This document shows, piece by piece, positions 39,736-45,726 of a DNA stretch of 45,726 bases (position 1 is the first letter of the stretch; the number at the start of each line of letters is the position of its first letter). The DNA lies in contig CAKTXZ010000021.1 of assembly GCA_934632155.1 (NCBI GenBank), forward strand, positions 1-45,726, read 5' to 3'. The stretch is from an uncultured Clostridia bacterium. GTDB lineage: Bacteria; Bacillota; Clostridia; Christensenellales; Aristaeellaceae. Made by a program: the position numbers and the translations under genes. The notes beneath the pieces are model-generated. The model searched no databases. It worked only from the letters and a program-made list of their open reading frames with translations, and was not told the origin of the DNA.

Positions 39736-41471
39736 TTCTGCAAGCGCTGACGCGGCATTATGAAGACCTTCTCTCGCGCGGCGAGATTGCCGCGCCCGGC
39801 TGGGCGCCTGCGAAAATCAGCTATGCGCTGTGTCTGGATGCGGGCGGACGGTTGACGCAGATCGTTCCGACGATGGAGGAAGCGACGAAGGGAAACAGGA
39901 CGTTCCTGCAGCCGCAGCGCATGACGCTGCCTGCACCGGTAAAACGGGCTTCCAATATTGATTCCAATTTTCTCTGGGACAACGCTTCGTATCTTCTGGG
40001 CGTTGATCAGAAGGGAAAGCCCGAGCGGAGCATGGCGTGCTTTCGTTCCGCGGCGGAGCTGCACCGCGCGATCCTGAACGGCGTGGATTCGCCCGCGGCC
40101 AGAGCGATTTTAGCATTCTTCGACACATGGCAGCCGCAGCGGGCGGCGGAGCATCCTGCGCTGTCCGGGCAGATGGACGAAACGACCGCCGGCGTTAATC
40201 TGCTGTTTCGCGTGGACGGCCGCTATCCGCAGGAGGACGCCGCCATTCGCGAGGCGTGGCAGCGGTATCAGGATAACGGCGAGGGCAGGGTAAAGATGCA
40301 ATGCCTTGTGACCGGAAGGGAGGATGTGATTGCTGCCGTACACCCGTCGGTCAAGGGCGTGAAGGATGCGCAATCCAGCGGCGCGGCGTTGGTGTCGTTC
40401 AACGCGCCGGCGTTTTGCTCCTACGGCCATGAGCAGAATTATAACGCTCCCGTCGGCAAGCACGCCGCCTTTGCCTACACTGCCGCGCTGAATCATCTGC
40501 TGGCGGATCGAGATACCGTTCAGCATGTCGGCGATACGACGATCGTTTGCTGGGCGGAGGGCGCGGAGAGCATTTACCAAACCTTCGGCGTGGCGGCGCT
40601 TTTTGGCGGCGAGGTGCCGGGCCTGTCGGATAACGATTTGCGCGCGGCGCTCAAACGGCTGGCGGAGGGAATGCCGTGCGACGACCTTGGCGTCGACCCG
40701 GATCGACCGTTTTACATTCTGGGCCTTGCGCCAAACGCGGCGCGCTTGTCCGTCCGCTTCTTCCTGCGCGATAGCTTCGGAGCGTTGATGAAAAATGTGA
40801 ACGCGCATTATGAGCGCATGGAAATCGTGCGCCCCGCCTACGAGAAGCGTTATTCCCTGCCGCTATGGGCGTTGCTGCGGGAAACGGTGAACCTGAATTC
40901 CCGCGATAAAGCCCCCTCGTCCGCGATGGCGGGCGCAACGGCTCGCGCCATATTTTCCGGCGGACGCTATCCTGCGTCGCTGCTTGGGGCGGTGCTGCTT
41001 CGTATTCAGGCGGAGCGGGATATCACTTGGGGAAAAGCGGCTATTATTAAGGCATATTATCTCAGGAACCCACACGAGGATTGTCCGAAGGAGGTCTTGA
41101 CCGTGAGTCTCAACGAAGCGAGCACCAACCCCGCCTATACGCTCGGACGGTTGTTTTCCGTCTATGAGGCGGCGCAGCAGGCTGCGAATCCCGGCGTCAA
41201 CGCGACCATCAAGGATAAGTATTTCAACGCTGCCGCGGCGATGCCGGCAAGCATCTTTCCGGTGCTGAACAACCTGTATCAAAAGCATCTGCGGAAGCTT
41301 GAACCCCAACAACGCGTTTACTATGATAAGCAGGTCAGCTTGCTCAAGGGCATTCTCGGCGAGAATTACCCCGCGCGCATGACGCTGGCGCAGCAAGGCT
41401 CGTTCGATCTTGGCTATTATCATCAAACCCAAAGGCGCTATACGAAAAAGGAGGAAGAGAACAATGTCTGA
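39732..41471 (+). CDS. cas8c: Type I-C Cascade large subunit Cas8c (Csd1)
   Basis: 579 aa. Typical Csd1 features: W-A-P-A-K-I-S-Y-A-L near the N terminus, SNFLWDNASYLLGVD in the form SNIDSNFLWDNASYLLG, the segment SFNAPAFCSYGHEQNYNAPVG written here as FNAPAFCSYGHEQNYNAP, and the C-terminal ATIKDKYFNAAAAMPASIF. Cas8c recognises the PAM and, through an internal start, also supplies the small subunit in I-C systems. The ATG overlaps the cas5 stop (ATGA). A longer in-frame extension inside cas5 lacks a ribosome site. Confidence 0.95.
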   Translation: MILQALTRHYEDLLSRGEIAAPGWAPAKISYALCLDAGGRLTQIVPTMEEATKGNRTFLQPQRMTLPAPVKRASNIDSNFLWDNASYLLGVDQKGKPERSMACFRSAAELHRAILNGVDSPAARAILAFFDTWQPQRAAEHPALSGQMDETTAGVNLLFRVDGRYPQEDAAIREAWQRYQDNGEGRVKMQCLVTGREDVIAAVHPSVKGVKDAQSSGAALVSFNAPAFCSYGHEQNYNAPVGKHAAFAYTAALNHLLADRDTVQHVGDTTIVCWAEGAESIYQTFGVAALFGGEVPGLSDNDLRAALKRLAEGMPCDDLGVDPDRPFYILGLAPNAARLSVRFFLRDSFGALMKNVNAHYERMEIVRPAYEKRYSLPLWALLRETVNLNSRDKAPSSAMAGATARAIFSGGRYPASLLGAVLLRIQAERDITWGKAAIIKAYYLRNPHEDCPKEVLTVSLNEASTNPAYTLGRLFSVYEAAQQAANPGVNATIKDKYFNAAAAMPASIFPVLNNLYQKHLRKLEPQQRVYYDKQVSLLKGILGENYPARMTLAQQGSFDLGYYHQTQRRYTKKEEENNV

Positions 41472-42354
41472 TCCCATCAAGAACCGGTATGAATTTGCGG
41501 TGCTGTTTGACGTGGAAAACGGCAATCCGAACGGCGACCCGGACGCGGGCAATATGCCGCGCGTCGACCCCGAGACCGGCTACGGCCTTGTGACGGACGT
41601 GTGCCTCAAGCGGAAAATCCGGAACTTTGTGGAGACCGCCAAGGAGGGAGAGCCGGGCTACCGTATCTATATCAAGGACGGCGTGCCGCTGAACGCGAGC
41701 GATAAGGAGGCGTGCGCCTATGTCGGCGCAGAGCCCGATAAGCTCAAGGAAGCCAAGAAAAAGGATGAGAAGCTGGACGAGAAAATTCGCGATTTCATGT
41801 GCTCCAATTTTTATGATATCCGTACCTTCGGCGCCGTGATGACGACCTTCGTCAAGGGCGCGCTTAACTGCGGTCAGGTGCGCGGGCCCGTGCAGCTTGG
41901 ATTTGCCCGCAGCGTCGACCCTATTTTGCCGCAGGAGGTAACCATCACCCGCGTCGCTATCACGACGGAGGCGGACGCGGAAAAGAAGGGCACGGAAATG
42001 GGCCGCAAGTACATTGTGCCCTACGGTCTCTATCGCGTGGAGGGCTATGTGTCGGCAAACCTTGCGCGCAAGACGACCGGCTTTTCGGAAGCGGATCTTG
42101 CGCTTTTGTGGACGGCCATTCTCAATATGTTTGAAAACGATCATTCCGCCGCCCGCGGCAAAATGGCCGTGCGCGAGCTGATTGTTTTTAAGCATGACAG
42201 CGAGCTGGGCTGCGCTCCGGCGCATCGGCTTTTTGAGCTTATCAAGGTCGAGCGCAAGGAGGGCGTAACAACGCCAAGGAGCTATGACGACTATGCCGTC
42301 ACCGTGGACGAAGACAAGCTTCCCGGCGGCGTGACCTGCACGCGGATGGGGTGA
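41464..42354 (+). CDS. cas7: Type I-C Cascade backbone Cas7 (Csd2)
   Basis: 296 aa. The N-terminal RRM-like core has YEFAVLFDVENGNPNGDPD, followed by NMPRVDPETGYGLVTDVCLK, which are hallmarks of Csd2. VRGPVQLGFARSVDPILP and the ITRVAITT segment follow. Several copies coat the crRNA spacer in Cascade. The ATG overlaps the end of cas8c by 8 nt and follows GGAGGAAGAG. The cas7 stop overlaps the GTG start of cas4. Confidence 0.95.
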   Translation: MSDPIKNRYEFAVLFDVENGNPNGDPDAGNMPRVDPETGYGLVTDVCLKRKIRNFVETAKEGEPGYRIYIKDGVPLNASDKEACAYVGAEPDKLKEAKKKDEKLDEKIRDFMCSNFYDIRTFGAVMTTFVKGALNCGQVRGPVQLGFARSVDPILPQEVTITRVAITTEADAEKKGTEMGRKYIVPYGLYRVEGYVSANLARKTTGFSEADLALLWTAILNMFENDHSAARGKMAVRELIVFKHDSELGCAPAHRLFELIKVERKEGVTTPRSYDDYAVTVDEDKLPGGVTCTRMG

Positions 42355-43013
42355 TTTATCAGGAGGAGGACTTCCTTCAGCTTTCCGGCCTGCAGCACTT
42401 CAAATTCTGCCGCCGACAGTGGGCGCTTATCCATGTGGAAAAGCAGTGGGCGGAGAATTACCGCACGACGGACGGCGCGATTCTGCACGAAAACGCGCAC
42501 GACGGCACAATCACCGAAAGCAGGGGAGAGCGCATCGTCACGCGCGATATGCGCATCTTCTCCCGCACGCTTGGCGTGTCTGGCGCATGCGATGTGCTGG
42601 AGTTTCACCGCGCCGCAGCAGGCGTTCCGCTTCAAGGCCGCGAGGGGCTGTGGCAGCCCTATCCGGTGGAGTATAAGCGCGGAAGGCCGAGGGAGGGCAC
42701 GGAGGATGCGCTCCAGCTCTGCTGTCAGGCGATGTGCCTTGAGGAAATGCTCTGCTGTGAGATTCCGTGCGGCGCGCTGTATTATGGCGAACCGCGCCGC
42801 CGCACGGAGGTGGCGTTCACCACGGAGCTTCGATTGGAGGTGCGCACGCTCCTGACCGAGATGCACGATCTGTATGATCGTGGCAGAACGCCGAGGATCA
42901 GGCCCACGAAAGCCTGCAACGCCTGTTCGTTAAAGGCGTTATGCCTGCCAAAGCTGATGCGGGGAAAATCTGTTTCCGCATATCTGCGCAGCGCGATGGA
43001 GGTGGACGGATGA
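42351..43013 (+). CDS. cas4: CRISPR adaptation exonuclease Cas4
   Basis: 220 aa. GTG start in a GTGA overlap with cas7. Iron-sulfur ligands are the Cys in KFCRRQW near residue 20 and the C-terminal set CNACSLKALC. RecB-like nuclease residues are visible in GACDVLEF and PVEYKRGRP. Cas4 works with Cas1 and Cas2 to trim new spacers at the PAM end and set their orientation. It overlaps cas1 by ATGA. Confidence 0.93.
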   Translation: MIYQEEDFLQLSGLQHFKFCRRQWALIHVEKQWAENYRTTDGAILHENAHDGTITESRGERIVTRDMRIFSRTLGVSGACDVLEFHRAAAGVPLQGREGLWQPYPVEYKRGRPREGTEDALQLCCQAMCLEEMLCCEIPCGALYYGEPRRRTEVAFTTELRLEVRTLLTEMHDLYDRGRTPRIRPTKACNACSLKALCLPKLMRGKSVSAYLRSAMEVDG

Positions 43014-44041
43014 GACAGCTTTTGAACACGCTTTTCGTCACGTCCGAGGATATTTACCTTTCTCTGGAGGGTGAGAACGTCGTTGCCAATCGCGAAGGAC
43101 AAACGGTCGCGCGCTATCCGCTTCACACGCTGCAAAGCATCGTTTCGTTTTCCTATGCCGGCGCGTCGCCCGCCCTGATGGGCGCATGCGCGCAGCGGGA
43201 GGTTGGGCTGGCGTTTTGCTCGCCGCGCGGGAAGTTTCTTGCGCGCGTTGCGGGGCAGGCGCAGGGCAATGTTTTGCTTCGCAGAATGCAGTACCGCGCG
43301 GCGGACGACCCGCTGCAAAGCTGCCGTGTGGCAAGGAGCGTGATTTTCGGCAAGGTGTATAACGCCCGCTGGAGCGTGGAGCGCACGCGGCGCGACCATG
43401 CCCTGCGTATCGATGAAGCGCGGTTTTCCACTGTTTCCGAACAATTGCAGCGACTTTTGCCGCAGATCATGCGGGAGACCTCCCTTGACCGCCTGCGCGG
43501 CCATGAGGGCACGGGCGCGGCAGCGTATTTCAGCGTACTGGACGAGATGATTCTGCAGGGAAAGGAGACGTTTTTCTTCCGAGAACGCAGCCGCCGCCCG
43601 CCGCTCGATGCGTTTAACGCATTGCTTTCATTTGCTTACGCTCTGCTTGCGCACGATTACGCATCGGCGCTTGAAAGCGTCGGGCTGGACGCCTATGTGG
43701 GCTATCTCCACCGTGACCGGCCGGGAAGGGAATCGTTGGCGCTTGATTTGATGGAAGAGCTGCGGCCCTGCTTTGCCGACCGCTTTGTGCTGACGCTTAT
43801 CAACAACCGTACGCTGAAAGCAAGCGATTTTGATTTCCGTGAGAGCGGCGCAGTACTGCTGACGGATGCAGGACGCAGAGCGTTTCTTTCCAAGTGGCAG
43901 GAGCGAAAAAAGGAGACCATCACCCATCCGTTTCTCGAAGAAAAGCTGCCATGGGGGCTTGTGCCCTATGTGCAAAGCCTTCTTCTGGCGCGGTATCTTC
44001 GGGGTGATCTGGACGAATACCCGCCGTTTTTATGGAAGTGA
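43010..44041 (+). CDS. cas1: CRISPR integrase Cas1 (type I-C)
   Basis: 343 aa. The N-terminal beta domain (LNTLFVTSEDIYLSLEGEN) is followed by the helical integrase domain. Likely metal ligands are the Glu in LRGHEGTGAAAYF, the His in YVGYLHRDRPGRESLALDL, and the Asp/Glu in that segment and in MEELRP. Cas1 with Cas2 inserts spacers at the leader end. The start at 43010 overlaps the cas4 stop; a longer frame lies within cas4. Confidence 0.95.
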   Translation: MRQLLNTLFVTSEDIYLSLEGENVVANREGQTVARYPLHTLQSIVSFSYAGASPALMGACAQREVGLAFCSPRGKFLARVAGQAQGNVLLRRMQYRAADDPLQSCRVARSVIFGKVYNARWSVERTRRDHALRIDEARFSTVSEQLQRLLPQIMRETSLDRLRGHEGTGAAAYFSVLDEMILQGKETFFFRERSRRPPLDAFNALLSFAYALLAHDYASALESVGLDAYVGYLHRDRPGRESLALDLMEELRPCFADRFVLTLINNRTLKASDFDFRESGAVLLTDAGRRAFLSKWQERKKETITHPFLEEKLPWGLVPYVQSLLLARYLRGDLDEYPPFLWK

Positions 44042-44050
44042 GGGCTTCAT

Positions 44051-44341
44051 ATGCTGGTGCTCATCACCTATGACGTCAATACGGAAGACGCGGCTGGCCG
44101 GAAGCGCTTGCGTCAAATCGCCAAGCAGTGCGTCAATTACGGCCAGCGGGTACAGAACTCGGTGTTTGAATGCCTGTTGGATACTGCGCAGTGTCGCAGC
44201 CTGCAGCATACGCTTTGTCAAATCATGGATGCGGAAAAGGACAGCCTTCGGTTTTATTATCTGGGGAAGAAATATGAGAATAAAATCGAGCATTTCGGCT
44301 GCAAACAGACATACCTTCCGGAGGAGCCGATGATCTTGTAG
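44051..44341 (+). CDS. cas2: CRISPR adaptation protein Cas2
   Basis: 96 aa, ferredoxin-like fold: MLVLITYDVNTEDAAGRKRL with the conserved Asp at position 8, then Y-G-x-R-V-Q-x-S-V-F-E-C. It dimerises and holds two Cas1 dimers. It starts 9 nt after cas1 with GTGAGGG as ribosome site and is the last cas gene before the array. Confidence 0.95.
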   Translation: MLVLITYDVNTEDAAGRKRLRQIAKQCVNYGQRVQNSVFECLLDTAQCRSLQHTLCQIMDAEKDSLRFYYLGKKYENKIEHFGCKQTYLPEEPMIL

Positions 44342-44511
44342 TGCGAAGCGCAAGCGCACAAAGAAAGTCTGGGAGGTTCGCACCGCATTTCCCATGAAAT
44401 GCAGTGTGCTTCATGGACGTAAGACGCTTAGATAGACGGCGTTTTGCCAGATCATTCCGCGAAGCTGTCTATTGTTGCGAAAATGTGCAAAGAAATTTGT
44501 ACGTTTTTGCT
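44342..44511 (+). promoter_or_regulatory. CRISPR leader
   Basis: 170 bp between cas2 and the first repeat, A+T-richer near the array. It must contain the array promoter and the Cas1-Cas2 docking signals. A possible -35 TTGCCA lies at 44446-44451, but no convincing -10 was found at 16-18 nt. GTGCGAAGCGC and the nearby AAGCGCAC arms form a hairpin just after the cas2 stop (44341-44359). Confidence 0.6.
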
Positions 44512-45618
44512 GTCGCACCCCTCGCGGGGTGCGTGGGTTGAAATGTACTTTTTGATCGCAAAATCGCTTTGCAGGTGTCGCACCCCTCGCGGGGTGCGTG
44601 GGTTGAAATCGCTGCTGTGCTACGACGAGCACACGCCGGAGGATGTCGCACCCCTCGCGGGGTGCGTGGGTTGAAATTTGCCGCTGCACGCGATCTACTC
44701 GCGATAGCCCGTGTCGCACCCCTCGCGGGGTGCGTGGGTTGAAATGATCATGCCGGCGATCCCGTTTTTCAGCGCCCTGTCGCACCCCTCGCGGGGTGCG
44801 TGGGTTGAAATTTCTTGTTTGCGCCCGCGGTATCGATGCTAAAACGTCGCACCCCTCGCGGGGTGCGTGGGTTGAAATGCGGCGTTACGGTGTAAAGGCG
44901 GTTAAACAGCTCGTCGCACCCCTCGCGGGGTGCGTGGGTTGAAATGCGTGGCAGAATCACAGGCTCCGGGTATGCCTCCGGTCGCACCCCTCGCGGGGTG
45001 CGTGGGTTGAAATGCGTGGCAGAATCACAGGCTCCGGGTATGCCTCCGGTCGCACCCCTCGCGGGGTGCGTGGGTTGAAATGTCGAAACGGTGCGCGGCA
45101 TGATGGAAACGGCGCGTCGCACCCCTCGCGGGGTGCGTGGGTTGAAATCAGACGGTGCATATTATAACACGGCGAACGCGCAGTCGCACCCCTCGCGGGG
45201 TGCGTGGGTTGAAATATTTTTGAAAATGGGGGGTTGTCGATCACAACGCGTCGCACCCCTCGCGGGGTGCGTGGATTGAAATTTCGCGGCCTTATACCGC
45301 GTATGCCCGGCGATGATGTCGCACCCCTCGCGGGGTGCGTGGATTGAAATATCATCCGCATCACCACCGTATTCGCCCGTCGAAGTCGCACCCCTCGCGG
45401 GGTGCGTGGATTGAAATCGTTGCCGCGTCCGCGAACGCTCTTTTGCCGTTCGTCGCACCCCTCGCGGGGTGCGTGGATTGAAATTCGTTTTTCGCGTTTT
45501 CCGCTGCGATCCGCTCCGTCGCACCCCTCGCGGGGTGCGTGGATTGAAATTTTGGGCGGATGAATTTCCGGCGCAGCAGGGAAGAGTCGCACCCCTCGCG
45601 GGGTGCGTGGATTGAAAT
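44512..45618 (+). CRISPR. Type I-C CRISPR array, 17 repeats and 16 spacers
   Basis: Repeats are 33 nt, starting GTCGCACCCC, with a CGCACCCC-TCGC-GGGGTGCG hairpin, ending TTGAAAT. They start at 44512, 44577, 44645, 44713, 44779, 44846, 44913, 44981, 45049, 45116, 45183, 45250, 45318, 45385, 45452, 45518 and 45586. Spacers are 32-35 nt. Repeats 1-11 read GTGGGTTG and repeats 12-17 read GTGGATTG; they are otherwise identical. Spacers 7 (44946-44980) and 8 (45014-45048) are identical. The orientation (leader on the left, beside cas2) follows from the hairpin-then-handle polarity. The last repeat is intact. No spacer matches anything I could see in this window. Confidence 0.98.
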
Positions 45619-45726
45619 CGGCGCAGACCACCAACGTTACCGTGCTTTTGCAGATAAGGTACAATAAATTGCGCAAAAAGAAAAAGACATAGTTTACAAA
45701 CTCTGGTAGAATGAAAGTTGCTACAC
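45619..45726. other. Sequence after the last repeat
   Basis: No further repeat occurs within the 108 bp to the window edge, so the array ends here or was truncated. The stretch becomes A-rich from 45660. No gene is recognisable. Confidence 0.5.

Noticed and set aside
1..45726. tRNA, rRNA, insertion sequences, prophage genes
   Set aside because: No cloverleaf, rRNA-like stretch, transposase or phage structural gene was recognised on either strand.

Overview
This window looks like chromosomal DNA from a GC-rich member of the Clostridia. The evidence is AGGAGG-type ribosome sites, sigma-A-like promoters, BIG2/InlB-repeat and SH3/MucBP-like surface proteins with Thr-Pro-rich linkers, and CUT1 sugar transporters of Gram-positive type. 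A gut lineage near Christensenellales is my guess, not a demonstrated placement.

Layout. Positions 3-4800 hold the 3' part of a large membrane-anchored surface protein and a secreted CHAP-domain peptidoglycan hydrolase. Positions 4883-9848 hold a divergent GMP-synthase-like protein, a GNAT acetyltransferase, a HAD phosphatase, a sugar-phosphate isomerase/epimerase-like protein and a TetR regulator. The tetR upstream region carries three copies of a double-hairpin repeat with compensated stems. An MsmX/UgpC-type ABC ATPase (10386-11507) and a cysteine desulfurase follow.

Positions 12920-32139 form a glucuronoxylan-utilisation island: GH3 and GH39 beta-xylosidases, xylulokinase, a DUF4867 protein, a ROK repressor, a metallo-hydrolase, a GH67 alpha-glucuronidase, a GH2 enzyme, and an operon of an L-fucose/arabinose-isomerase-like protein with two CUT1 permeases and a solute-binding protein. 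None of the glycosidases has a signal peptide, so the likely scheme is uptake of short xylo- or aldouronic oligosaccharides (perhaps energised by the ATPase at 10386) followed by cytoplasmic breakdown to xylulose 5-phosphate. Two secreted proteins of unknown role (32796-36203) separate this island from the defence locus.

Positions 36466-45618 are a complete type I-C CRISPR-Cas locus: cas3, cas5, cas8c, cas7, cas4, cas1, cas2 and a 17-repeat array. The most notable feature is the 268-bp A+T-rich gap between cas3 and cas5. On the minus strand it holds a near-consensus promoter (TTGACA-17-TATAGT), a shortened CRISPR repeat with its hairpin and exact 11-nt 5' handle, a spacer-like segment and a terminator. 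The spacer-like segment matches, at 14 of its first 16 positions, a site 125 bp away in the same gap that is preceded by TTC, the type I-C PAM. Two tiny ORFs with ribosome sites lie in the same gap. This is the architecture expected of a crRNA-like regulatory RNA: either the antitoxin of a CreTA-type RNA toxin-antitoxin guarding the Cas complex, or a CreR-type autorepressor of the cas genes. The sequence shows the parts; function is inferred.
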